A DNA stretch of 64,000 bases from JAHEEL01 sp963836085 (lineage in GTDB: Bacteria > Actinomycetota > Acidimicrobiia > Spongiisociales > UBA5794): positions 1 to 64,000 of the forward strand of contig CAWIHT010000008.1 in NCBI GenBank assembly GCA_963836085.1, in the 5' to 3' direction. This document shows, piece after piece, positions 16,198 to 25,200 of the stretch. Within the stretch, counting starts at the first letter, position 1, and each line of letters opens with the position of its first letter. The notes below the pieces were generated by a model that was given only the letters and a program-made list of their open reading frames with translations, had not been told where the DNA came from and did not search any database. The translations under genes and the position numbers were made by a program.

Positions 16198-16572
16198 GTG
16201 CCACTATTGGACATTTTCTTCGCGATGATCTGGTTCTTCCTGTTCGTCATGTGGATCTGGCTGCTCATCACGATCTTCGTTGACATCTTCCGGAGCCCGA
16301 TGTCCGGTTGGGCGAAGGCAGGATGGGTCATCTTCGTGCTCCTGCTCCCGTTCCTCGGCGTGTTGGTCTACCTGATCGCCAACGGCAGCAAGATGCACGA
16401 GCGTCAGTATGAGTATGCGAAGGCTGCTCAGGACGCCCAGGACAGCTACATCAAGAGCGTCGCTGGTACCGAGAACACAGCCGACCAGTTGAAGACCCTC
16501 TCGGATCTTCACGACGCCGGCAAGCTCACCGATCAGGAATTCGCCGACCAGAAGGCCAAGCTTCTCGGCTGA
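16198..16572 (+). CDS. PLDc_N/SHOCT two-helix membrane protein
   Basis: 124 aa from a GTG at 16198 after GAAAGAGG. Two transmembrane helices (about 5-28 and 38-60, the second AGWVIFVLLLPFLGVLVYLI) form the phospholipase D-nuclease N-terminal-type hairpin. A cytoplasmic segment follows and ends in a SHOCT motif (LKTLSDLHDAGKLTDQEFAD). SHOCT domains are thought to mediate oligomerisation. The function is unknown. The gene is monocistronic and closed by a strong terminator. Confidence 0.8.
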   Translation: MPLLDIFFAMIWFFLFVMWIWLLITIFVDIFRSPMSGWAKAGWVIFVLLLPFLGVLVYLIANGSKMHERQYEYAKAAQDAQDSYIKSVAGTENTADQLKTLSDLHDAGKLTDQEFADQKAKLLG

Positions 16573-16593
16573 GCCGAATGAATCGAACGAGGC

Positions 16594-16627
16594 GAGGGAC
16601 CGGGCTCTGCCCGGTCCCTCTCTCTTT
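16594..16627 (+). terminator. Rho-independent terminator
   Basis: A perfect 12-bp stem, GAGGGACCGGGC (16594-16605) and GCCCGGTCCCTC (16609-16620), with loop TCT and the T-rich tail TCTCTTT, lies 22 bp after the SHOCT gene. Confidence 0.9.
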
Positions 16628-16651
16628 GGACGATCGTGGATCGTCTGCGTC

Positions 16652-16657
16652 TACGCT
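16652..16657 (+). promoter_or_regulatory. -10 box, leaderless nitroreductase operon
   Basis: TACGCT ends 6 bases before the ATG at 16664; no Shine-Dalgarno sequence is visible. Confidence 0.55.
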
Positions 16658-16663
16658 TGAACC

Positions 16664-17173
16664 ATGAGCACCAACGACTTCTACGACCGAATCCTCGCCC
16701 TCCGGGCTCACCGGACCTACCTCGACGATCCCCTGACCGAGGGCGACCTCACCAAGCTACTCGAGGCCGCTCGCTGGACGGGGAGCAGCAAGAACTTGCA
16801 GAACTGGTCGTTCATCGTCGTGGACGGAGATCAGAAGGAGCGTCTTGCAGCCTGCGGAAGCTTCACCGGCCCGGTCAGGAATGCACCGGTCGTCATTGCG
16901 CTCGTCGAGGAGCCGGGAGGCAACGAGTTTGACACCGGCCGACTCGCGCAGAACCTGATGCTGGCCGCCGACGCGCTCGGGATCGCCTCCTGTCCAATCA
17001 CGCTGCACCGCACCGACGAGGCGGCAACCGTCCTCGGACTGCCCGAGGGGGCACGATGCCGGTATGCCGTCACGCTCGGCTACCCGGCCGAGGACACTGC
17101 CCCGCGACCGCCTGGTGGACGGAAGCCGATGCAGGAAGTGGCGTTCCACAATCGTCACGGTGACGTCGGGTGA
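16664..17173 (+). CDS. Nitroreductase-family flavoprotein
   Basis: 169 aa, short for the family. It has the FMN phosphate-binding start RAHRTYLDDPLTEGDLTKLL and the ARWTGSSKNLQNWSFIVV segment typical of nitroreductase-fold proteins, with LMLAADALGIASC in the second half. It probably reduces a nitro, quinone or enone substrate with NAD(P)H or F420. The stop overlaps the GTG start of the glutamate-racemase fusion (GTGA), so the two are co-translated. Any shared pathway is unknown. Confidence 0.85.
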   Translation: MSTNDFYDRILALRAHRTYLDDPLTEGDLTKLLEAARWTGSSKNLQNWSFIVVDGDQKERLAACGSFTGPVRNAPVVIALVEEPGGNEFDTGRLAQNLMLAADALGIASCPITLHRTDEAATVLGLPEGARCRYAVTLGYPAEDTAPRPPGGRKPMQEVAFHNRHGDVG

Positions 17174-18474
17174 GCACCGGGTCGATCGGTGTCTTCGACT
17201 CGGGAGTCGGTGGACTCGGCGTCCTGTGCGAGATCCGATCGCTGCTCCCTCTCGCGAACCTGGTCTACGTCGCCGACCAGGGATTTGCCCCATACGGTGA
17301 ACGAGGCCTCGGTGCGGTCCGAGAGCGCGCGTTCGCTGTCAGCACGTACCTGATCGAAGGCGGATCCACCACGGTGGTGGTCGCCTGCAACAGCGCATCT
17401 GCGGCAGCGCTGCATGAACTCAGAGAGCGGTTCCCGTCGACGTCCTTCGTCGGGATGGAGCCGGCTGTCAAGCCTGCCGCAGGTGTCACCAAGCGCGGAA
17501 CCATCGGAGTTCTCGCCACGCAGGCGACGTTCCAGGGTGAACTCTTCGCATCGGTTGTCGATCGGCATGCCCGTGGCGTGTCGGTTGTCGCTCGGGCGTG
17601 CCCGGGTCTCGCCGCCGCCATCGAGGACGGGGGAGATATCGATGGCCTGGTCAACCGATACACCGCAGACGTCATCGGGCGGGGGGCCGACACGATCGTC
17701 CTGGGATGCACGCACTACTCCTTCGTTGCCGACCGGATCCGGGCCGCCGCCGGTCCCGGGGTGGAGGTCATCGACCCGGCCCCGGCCGTTGCGCTCCAGA
17801 CAGTTCGTGTTCACGGTGACGGTGCCGAGGCGGCTTCTGGAGTGACCAGGTATCTCACGACGGGCACTGCCGATCGCTTCGCCGCGCAGATCAAGCGTCT
17901 CACAGGGGAGCGAGTCAATGTGGAGTCGGTCGACATCCCAACCGGCGCAGATCCGCGAATCACCGTGGTTCAAGGTGACATCACCCAGCAGCGCGTTGAC
18001 GTGATCGTGAACGCGGCAAACGCCCGGCTCGCCCACGGCGGCGGTGTCGCCGCCGCCATCGCCGGAGCAGGCGGTCCGACGGTCGACGCTGAGTCGCAGG
18101 CCTGGGTGGCCAAGAACGGTCCTGTGCCACGCGGTGGCGCCGCCGTTACCACGGCGGGCGCCATGGCGGCCGAGCACGTCGTGCACGTGGTTGGTCCCGT
18201 CTACCGAGGGGACCCGGACGACGCACTCCATCTGGCGGAAGCCGCCCGAGCGGCGCTCGATGCATCGGCCCAACTCGGCGCCACCTCGGTTGCCATCCCC
18301 GCAATCTCAGCCGGCATCTACGGCTACCCCCTCGCGGATGCCTGTCGCATCATCGTCGGAACCGTCGGTGGCTGGTTGGACGCCGGAGGACCACTGGAGG
18401 ATGTCCGCCTCGTCGCATTCGATGACGGTACGGCTGAGCAGTTCAGGCGGGCTCTGCGTTCCACCGACGAGTGA
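17170..18474 (+). CDS. murI: Glutamate racemase-macrodomain fusion protein
   Basis: 434 aa with two complete domains. Residues about 4-255 are MurI, which interconverts L- and D-glutamate for peptidoglycan: FDSGVGGLGVL, the catalytic Cys pair VVACNSASA (Cys73) and LGCTHY (Cys180, followed by His182), and ATQATF. Residues about 262-434 are a macrodomain: VVQGDITQQRVDVIVNAAN, the phosphate loop GGGVAAAI and PAISAGIYGYPLADA, which bind ADP-ribose or O-acetyl-ADP-ribose in MacroD-type proteins. The MacroD His after GGGVxxAI is replaced by Ala. Ordinary MurI is 260-290 aa and has no such domain. No frameshift or stop separates the parts. The gene overlaps the nitroreductase and is followed by proC. 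Confidence 0.9.
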   Translation: MSTGSIGVFDSGVGGLGVLCEIRSLLPLANLVYVADQGFAPYGERGLGAVRERAFAVSTYLIEGGSTTVVVACNSASAAALHELRERFPSTSFVGMEPAVKPAAGVTKRGTIGVLATQATFQGELFASVVDRHARGVSVVARACPGLAAAIEDGGDIDGLVNRYTADVIGRGADTIVLGCTHYSFVADRIRAAAGPGVEVIDPAPAVALQTVRVHGDGAEAASGVTRYLTTGTADRFAAQIKRLTGERVNVESVDIPTGADPRITVVQGDITQQRVDVIVNAANARLAHGGGVAAAIAGAGGPTVDAESQAWVAKNGPVPRGGAAVTTAGAMAAEHVVHVVGPVYRGDPDDALHLAEAARAALDASAQLGATSVAIPAISAGIYGYPLADACRIIVGTVGGWLDAGGPLEDVRLVAFDDGTAEQFRRALRSTDE

Positions 18475-18480
18475 TGGCTC

Positions 18481-18486
18481 TAACAT
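18481..18486 (+). promoter_or_regulatory. -10 box, leaderless proC operon
   Basis: TAACAT ends 7 bases before the ATG at 18494 and only 1 base before the alternative ATG at 18488, favouring the later start. Confidence 0.5.
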
Positions 18487-18493
18487 CATGATC

Positions 18494-19318
18494 ATGAAAC
18501 CTTCGGTTGCCATTCTTGGAGTCGGCTCCATGGGCGAGATATTCGCCCTCGGTCTGCTGCGCGCGGGATGGGAACCCGACGATCTTGCTCTCGCGGTCAG
18601 GCGACCGGAGCGGGCGAGAGAGACCGAGTTCCATACCGGCGTTTCGACCACACTCGACGCCGCGGAGGCCGCAGCCGGAAAGCGTGTCGTCGTGGTCGCG
18701 GTCAAACCGAAGGACGTGCTGGGTCTTCTCGATCAGATCCGGGAAACGATCACCGCCGACCAGGTCGTTGTCTCACTTGCCGCAGGCGTCCCGACAACCA
18801 CATTCGAGCGAGAGCTACCGGGCGTTCCGGTCATTCGGTCGATGCCCAATACACCGTCGGCTGTCGACGAGGGGATGACCGCATACTGCGGGGGCGTCGA
18901 AGTGGACCAGGCAGCGCTCGACGATGCTGCGGCCGTTCTCGGAGCCGTCGGAGAGACCATTCAGTTGTCGGAGGACCTCCTCGATGCCGTCACCGCCGTC
19001 TCCGGAACCGGACCGGCGTACGTCTTCCTGCTGGCGGAATCTATGACCGAAGCCGCGATTCGCGAGGGTCTACCGCACCATGCAGCAGAGAAGCTCGTTC
19101 ACCAAACGCTCCGGGGCGCCGGGATGTTGCTTTCGGGATCGGAGAAGAGCGCCTTCCGGCTCCGCGGCGAAGTGACGTCCCCAGGCGGCACCACCGCGGC
19201 GGCGATGCATGTCCTCGAAGAGGGTGGCTTCCGGGCACTCATGGAAGACGCGATCCAGTCTGCGACGCGGCGCTCCCGCGAGCTCGGCGCCGCCGGATCC
19301 AACGAACCGGCCCCATGA
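18494..19318 (+). CDS. proC: Pyrroline-5-carboxylate reductase
   Basis: 274 aa. It reduces 1-pyrroline-5-carboxylate to L-proline with NAD(P)H. The Rossmann motif is VAILGVGSMGE, the family signature VVAVKPKDVLGLL and IRSMPNTPSAVDEGMTAYC, and the C-terminal dimer/active helix bundle ends with RGEVTSPGGTTAAAMHVLEE. The start at 18494 is chosen from the upstream -10 box; the in-frame ATG at 18488 is an alternative. Its stop overlaps the proline dehydrogenase start (ATGA), an unusual pairing of the last biosynthetic step with the first catabolic step. Confidence 0.95.
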   Translation: MKPSVAILGVGSMGEIFALGLLRAGWEPDDLALAVRRPERARETEFHTGVSTTLDAAEAAAGKRVVVVAVKPKDVLGLLDQIRETITADQVVVSLAAGVPTTTFERELPGVPVIRSMPNTPSAVDEGMTAYCGGVEVDQAALDDAAAVLGAVGETIQLSEDLLDAVTAVSGTGPAYVFLLAESMTEAAIREGLPHHAAEKLVHQTLRGAGMLLSGSEKSAFRLRGEVTSPGGTTAAAMHVLEEGGFRALMEDAIQSATRRSRELGAAGSNEPAP

Positions 19319-20226
19319 ACCTCGTCGGCCGCAGTCTGCTCGCCGTCACCAATCGCTCAACCGTTCGCACGATCTTCGCCGAGTCCTCGGCGGGGCGCCG
19401 CCTCTCGCTTCGGTTCGTAGCGGGGGAGACGCTCGAAGAAGCAGCCGCTGCCGCTGCGACACTGAACGAGGCGGGCGCCACCGTGTCGCTGGATCATCTC
19501 GGTGAGCACGTCACCGATGCGATCGAGGCTGCCGAGGCGAGGGATGACTACCTCCGGTGTCTCGATCGCATCCGGGACGACGGTCTCGACGCCAACATCT
19601 CCGTGAAGCTGACGCAACTCGGTCTCGGCGTGGACGATGAACTCGCGCTCGAGTCTCTCGAAGTGCTGGCCGACCGGGCGGCGGCCGGTGGAGCGACGGT
19701 GACGATCGACATGGAGGAATCCGAACTGGTCGAGAAGACGGTCGCCGCGTTCGAGTCGGTCCAGACCAGGCACGGGAACTTGGGCATAGCGGTCCAGAGC
19801 TATCTGTATCGCACACCGTTCGACCTCGATCGGATCGTTGCTCGCGGTGGGCACGTCCGCTTGTGTAAGGGTGCCTACGCGGAACCCACCGAGGTCGCCC
19901 ATCAGGACGGCGATCGGGTCGACGCCGCCTTCGATGCTCTCACGAGAAGGCTCATGGCGACGCCGACCATCATGCCGGCCATCGCCACACACGACACCGA
20001 CCGGATCGAACTCACAAAACGGCTGAGCGAACAGCGAAGCGAACCGTGGGAGTTTCAGATGCTCTACGGCGTCCGCACCAATCTGCAGGCTTCGCTGATC
20101 GAGGACGGCCACCCGCTGCGGGTCTACGTCCCCTATGGCACCGCCTGGTACCCCTATCTCACGCGCCGCATGGCCGAGCGCCCGGCGAACCTCGCGTTCT
20201 TCCTCCGCGCAGCGCTCGGGTCCTAG
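19315..20226 (+). CDS. Proline dehydrogenase (monofunctional PRODH)
   Basis: 303 aa FAD-dependent (beta/alpha)8 barrel that oxidises proline to pyrroline-5-carboxylate and passes electrons to quinone. Seen motifs: NISVKLTQLGLGVD, VTIDMEESELVEKT, RLCKGAYAEPTEVAH, IATHDTDRIEL, EFQMLYGV and VYVPYGTAWYPYLTRRMAERP, whose two Arg bind the proline carboxylate. The length matches the Deinococcus/Mycobacterium monofunctional class. The ATG overlaps proC by 4 bp. No P5C dehydrogenase is nearby. Confidence 0.93.
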   Translation: MNLVGRSLLAVTNRSTVRTIFAESSAGRRLSLRFVAGETLEEAAAAAATLNEAGATVSLDHLGEHVTDAIEAAEARDDYLRCLDRIRDDGLDANISVKLTQLGLGVDDELALESLEVLADRAAAGGATVTIDMEESELVEKTVAAFESVQTRHGNLGIAVQSYLYRTPFDLDRIVARGGHVRLCKGAYAEPTEVAHQDGDRVDAAFDALTRRLMATPTIMPAIATHDTDRIELTKRLSEQRSEPWEFQMLYGVRTNLQASLIEDGHPLRVYVPYGTAWYPYLTRRMAERPANLAFFLRAALGS

Positions 20227-20249
20227 GCAACAGCCTCCGCCCGAGTAGG

Positions 20250-20255
20250 TACGAT
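20250..20255 (+). promoter_or_regulatory. -10 box, leaderless TPM-like gene
   Basis: TACGAT ends 6 bases before the ATG at 20262; no ribosome site is present. Confidence 0.55.
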
Positions 20256-20261
20256 CTCCCT

Positions 20262-21383
20262 ATGAAACGCCTGCTCCTCGCAATCAGCGCCCTCATCGTC
20301 CTCATCGCAGCCGCGTCACCCGTGGAGGTGGCGCCCGTCCTCGATGCGCAGGGCTACTTCGTCGAGACGGGTTCGAACGCGGACCCGAGCGCTGTGGAAG
20401 CTGCCGTGCAAGAGGCCCGGTTCGAAGGAGGGGACCTCTCGGTCGCCGTGTTGGCCGCCGAGCCGGCAGGCGGCGCCACCGTCTTCGCCGAGAACACCCT
20501 CGACGCGATGGGCGGCATCGGAACGGTCTACACCGTGGGCCCCGAGACGGTTGGGTGGGCGTCAGAAGGCGACATCTACACCCGTGAACAACTCGATGAA
20601 GCCACCGACGCATCGCTCGACGGCGGTTCCGACACCGAAGTCGTCGAACTCTTCGTGGCCACGCTCATCGATGAACCAGTCGGCGCGGCCGAACCGGGTG
20701 GCGGCGGTGGGCTCCCCTGGGGATGGATCATCCTGTTCGTCGTGGTCGCGGGTGGAGCGTTCCTCTACTGGCGGATGAAGCAATCCTCGAAGCGCAGTGA
20801 GGCGTCGGCCATCGAGTCGGCGCGGGCCGAGGTCAAGAAGCGCCTCGACGACGTCGCCAACGACATCATCGACCTCGAGGACGACGTCGCCGGGTCGTCG
20901 ATCGCTGCAGTCCCGATGCTGTACAAGTCGGCGACTGAGGCGTACTCGAAGGCGCTCAACGACTACGAGCGGGCTGAATCGCCAGCCGAACTCATAACAA
21001 CGGCCGAGGAGTTGGACCAGGCAATCTGGCAACTCGACAGCGTCGAGGCACTTCTCGACGGCAAGCCCGTTCCTCCCAAGCCGGTGAAGCCGAAACCCCA
21101 GGTACCGCCCCCGCAGCCGCCTTCCCGCCCTTCGTCGTCCGTCGGCCCGTCGGTCACCACACCACCGCGGGTACCGGACAGCACATATCGCCGCCCGAAT
21201 CGTCGGAGTTCTTCGAACACGACGGCGATCCTCACCGGGATCCTGATGGGGTCGATGGGCTCGTCGCGGCGTTCATCCGGCCGATCCTCTGGTGGGATGT
21301 TCGGTGGGTCGTCGGGCGGTTCGAGCCGGTCCCGTTCGTCGAGTACTTCCCGAATGCGCGGAGGCGGCCGACGGAGGCGTTGA
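20262..21383 (+). CDS. TPM-like membrane protein with Pro- and Ser/Arg-rich tail
   Basis: 373 aa. A signal peptide or N-terminal anchor (residues 1-20) leads an extracytoplasmic domain of about 110 residues resembling the TPM/TLP18.3 fold (VLDAQGYFVETGS...DLSVAVLAAEPAGGATVFAE). A Gly linker, a transmembrane helix WGWIILFVVVAGGAFLYW (about 150-168), a cytoplasmic coiled coil, a Pro-rich stretch and a Ser/Gly/Arg-rich tail ending GGGRRRR follow. TPM proteins adjoin PspA in several actinobacteria, as here, where PspA follows 54 bp later. A role in membrane stress or lipid homeostasis is inferred from that pairing. Confidence 0.7.
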   Translation: MKRLLLAISALIVLIAAASPVEVAPVLDAQGYFVETGSNADPSAVEAAVQEARFEGGDLSVAVLAAEPAGGATVFAENTLDAMGGIGTVYTVGPETVGWASEGDIYTREQLDEATDASLDGGSDTEVVELFVATLIDEPVGAAEPGGGGGLPWGWIILFVVVAGGAFLYWRMKQSSKRSEASAIESARAEVKKRLDDVANDIIDLEDDVAGSSIAAVPMLYKSATEAYSKALNDYERAESPAELITTAEELDQAIWQLDSVEALLDGKPVPPKPVKPKPQVPPPQPPSRPSSSVGPSVTTPPRVPDSTYRRPNRRSSSNTTAILTGILMGSMGSSRRSSGRSSGGMFGGSSGGSSRSRSSSTSRMRGGGRRRR

Positions 21384-21437
21384 CGCCGGTCCTAGAATCG
21401 AAAGAACCGTCGCACACAACCAAGAGGGGAGCCAACC

Positions 21438-22211
21438 GTGTTCAAGAAGTGGTGGGAGTACATCAAGTCGTGGTTCGGCGTGCAGTCCGACAAGATGATG
21501 GATCCCGAGATCGAGATTCAGATGGCGATCGATCAGGCGAACAAGAAGAACCAGGATCTCCGGAACCAGGCAGCGAACATCGTCGCGCACCGCACCCAAC
21601 TCGAGAGCAAGATCGAGCGCGCGGCCGACGAGGTTGGTGAGACCCGTGAGATGGCGAAGCAGGCAATTCTCAAGGCGGAAGAGGCCAAGGCTGCCGGCGA
21701 TGCTGCCGGTGTGACCAAGTGGACCAATATCGCCCAGGGGCAGGCCACCAAGCTGCAGGCTGCGGAGAACAATCTCACCTCGCTGAAGAGCCAGTACGAG
21801 GTGGCAATCACGCAGGCCGACAATGCGAAGGCCGCGGTGCAGGCAAACGCCGCCAGGTTGCAGGAGCTCACGGCAAAGCAGATGCAGCTGCTCGGAGCAC
21901 TCGAGCAAGCGAAGATGCAGGAGTCGGTGAATGCCGCGGTTCAGTCGATGTCCGCGACAATGGACGACTCAATGCCTTCGCTCGAGGATGTGCAGAACAA
22001 GATCGAGAAACGCCAGGCCCAGGCTATGGGCCAGGCCGAGGTCTTCGACGTGACGCCAGAGGGCGGAGAGGTCGAGTTGCGCCAGGCGATGAACGAAGCG
22101 CAGGCCGATGCCAAGCTCGAGGAACTGAAGGCGGAGCTCGGACTGACCGATGACGGTGCCGCTACGCCGGCGCCGGAAGCCGAGGGTGAAGCCACCGAAA
22201 CGACCGCATGA
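21438..22211 (+). CDS. pspA: PspA/IM30-family protein
   Basis: 257 aa, nearly all alpha-helical coiled coil, starting MFKKWWEYIKSWFG, an amphipathic helix that binds stressed membrane. Low Pro content, regular heptads rich in Gln, Ala and Lys (about 25-185) and an acidic C-terminal tail (ATPAPEAEGEATE) fit the phage-shock protein A/Vipp1 family, which oligomerises to protect membrane integrity. GTG start with GAGGGGA upstream. It probably forms a two-gene unit with the TPM-like protein. Confidence 0.88.
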   Translation: MFKKWWEYIKSWFGVQSDKMMDPEIEIQMAIDQANKKNQDLRNQAANIVAHRTQLESKIERAADEVGETREMAKQAILKAEEAKAAGDAAGVTKWTNIAQGQATKLQAAENNLTSLKSQYEVAITQADNAKAAVQANAARLQELTAKQMQLLGALEQAKMQESVNAAVQSMSATMDDSMPSLEDVQNKIEKRQAQAMGQAEVFDVTPEGGEVELRQAMNEAQADAKLEELKAELGLTDDGAATPAPEAEGEATETTA

Positions 22212-22282
22212 CGTCATAACGGAATGGGTCCTCCACGCGTCTCCTAGCATATGGGCTTCGCGATGCCGGAGGATCTCTTCTT

Positions 22283-25200
22283 ATGACCATGCTCGAGGCG
22301 CCGACGCGGACCGTCGTCACCGTCGACGGTAACGAAGCCGCGGCTTCTGTTGCCTATCGAACCAATGAAGTCCTGGCGATCTATCCGATCACGCCATCGT
22401 CACCGATGGGTGAATTGTCGGACGCCTGGGCGAATCAGCTGCGCCCGAACATCTGGGGGAACATCCCGGAGGTGATCGAGATGCAGAGCGAGGCCGGCGC
22501 CGCCGGAACCGCTCACGGCGCGATCCAAGGCGGGGCCCTCACATCGACGTTCACGGCGTCGCAGGGTCTTCTCTTGATGATCCCGAACATGTTCAAGATC
22601 GCAGGCGAGCTCACGCCCGCGGTCTTCCACGTTGCCGCGAGAACAGTCGCCACCCACGCGCTCTCGATCTTCGGCGATCACAGCGACGTCATGTCGACCC
22701 GCTCCACCGGGTGGGCGATGCTCGCATCGAACTCGGTGCAAGAAGCGCACGACATGGCAGCCATTGCCCAAATGGCGACGCTCGAGAGCCGGATCCCCTT
22801 CCTTCACTTCTTCGACGGCTTCCGCACATCACACGAAGTGAACATGATCGAGGAGCTCTCTGACGACGATCTCAGAGCCCTGATCCCCATCGACGGCGTA
22901 CTCGCACACCGGCAGCGCCGGATGGACCCGGATCGTCCGGTCCTGCGAGGCACCGCTCAGAACCCGGATGTGTTCTTCCAGGCCCGTGAGGCGTGCAACC
23001 CGTACTACGACGCAATCCCCGACATCGTTCAGGGCGCCATGGACCGCTTCGCCGAGCGCACCGGCCGGAACTACCACCTGTTCGACTACGTCGGCGCACC
23101 CGACGCCACCGACGTCATCGTGATGATGGGGTCGGGTGTTGGAGCGGCCGAGGAGACCGTCAAGGCGCTCGTCGACCGCGGCGAGAAGGTCGGCCTCGTG
23201 AAGGTCCGGTTGTTCCGGGCGTTCTCCCCGGAGGCGCTGATCGCGGCGCTGCCGGCGACCGTTCAGAACATCGCAGTTCTCGACCGGACGAAGGAACCTG
23301 GCGCTGTTGGTGAGCCGCTGCTGCAGGACGTGATGATGTCGGTTGTCGAAGAGACGCAGGTGGGACGTACCTCGTGGTCCGTGATGCCACGGATCATCGG
23401 TGGACGCTACGGCCTCTCGTCCAAGGAGTTCACCCCGGCGATGGTGGCCGGAGTGTTCGACGAAGCCAGGAAGGACGACCCGAAGCGTCGCTTCACGGTC
23501 GGGATCGTCGACGATGTCACCGGCCTCTCCATCGATATCCCGGAAGACTTCACCACCGGGCGGCAGTCGCAGGTTCGCGCGGTGTTCTACGGTCTCGGGG
23601 CCGACGGTACCGTTGGCGCCAACAAGAACACGGTGAAGATCGTCGGCGAACACTCGGATCTTTTCGCTCAGGGGCACTTCGTATACGACTCGAAGAAGTC
23701 TGGGGCGATGACGACATCGCATGTCCGGTTCGATCCGGTACGCATCGACGCTACCTACGAGATCAGCGACGCCAACTTCGTCGCCTGCCACCAGTTCGAG
23801 TTCATCACCAAAGTCGATGTCCTTGTCAAGGCTTCGGAAGGTGCAACGTTCCTCCTCAACAGCCCGTACGGACCGGACGAGGTCTGGGGGCATCTGCCGG
23901 CCGAGGTGCAACAGCAGATCATCGACAAGAAACTCGAGTTCTACATGATCGACGCAACGGCCGTCGCCCGTTCCGCTGGGCTCGGTCAGCGCACGAACAC
24001 GGTGCTCCAGACCTGCTTCTTCGCCCTGGCCGACCTCATGCCGCAGGAAGAGGCGATCTCGTCGATCAAGAAGGCGATCGAGAAGTCATACTCCAAGTTC
24101 GGCGAGGTCGTTGTCGACAGGAACAACGCAGCGGTCGACCTGGCGGTCGAGAATCTGCACAAGGTCGACTACCCGGGAGCCGCGACGTCCACCGTGAAGA
24201 TGAAGCGGATGGTGCCGGCCGATGCGCCGGACTTCGTGCAGCGGGTCACCGCCATGATGCTCGAGGATCGCGGGAATCTCCTTCCGGTCTCTGCTCTGCC
24301 GGTCGACGGAACGTTCCCAACCGGAACGACCCAGTACGAGAAGCGCAGCATCGCCCTCGATATCCCGATCTTCGATCCGGAGATCTGTATCGAGTGCGCC
24401 AAGTGCGCGCTGGTCTGCCCGCATGCGGCGATCCGCCTGAAGGTGTTCGAGGAGTCGGCACTCGAGGGTGCCCCCGACACGTTCAAGTCGCGCGGTTTCC
24501 GGAGTCGCGAGCTTGCCGACCACATGATGACGATCCAAGTCGCACCGGACGACTGCACCGGTTGTGGTGTCTGCGTCGATGTGTGCCCGGCCAAGTCGAA
24601 AGAAGTGGTCAAGCACAAGGCGATCAACATGGAGCCGAAACTCGATCACCTCGACGCCGAGCGCGCGAACTGGGACTTCTTCGAGACCATCGAAGAGCCG
24701 GCGCGCGGTCTCTTCAAGGAAGAGAACGTCAAGGGGTCACAGATGCTCGAACCGCTGTTCGAGTTCTCCGGCGCTTGCTCAGGTTGCGGCGAGACACCGT
24801 ATGTGAAGCTCGTCAGCCAGTTGGTCGGTGATCGCCTGATGGTGGCCAACGCCACCGGCTGCTCGTCGATCTACGGTGGGAACCTGCCGACGACGCCGTG
24901 GCGCACCAACGACGAAGGTCGCGGACCGGTGTGGGCGAACTCGCTGTTCGAAGACAATGCCGAGTTCGGTCTCGGAATGCGCCTGGCGCTCGACATGGAG
25001 GAATCCGAAGCGAGAAGGCTCGTTGGCGCACTCGCGTCGCAGATCGGTGAGGATCTCGCGACGGCACTGCTTGAAGCAGATCAGTCGGATCAGGTCGGCA
25101 TCGAAGCTCAGCGTTCGCACGTGGCAGAGCTGATGACGAAGCTCGCCGGCATCGACAACGAAGAGGCGCGGCGACTCGAAGCAGTCTCCGGATCGCTGGT

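Noticed and set aside
22829..23911. Open frame antisense to nifJ
   Set aside because: Composition typical of antisense shadows; nifJ is unambiguous.
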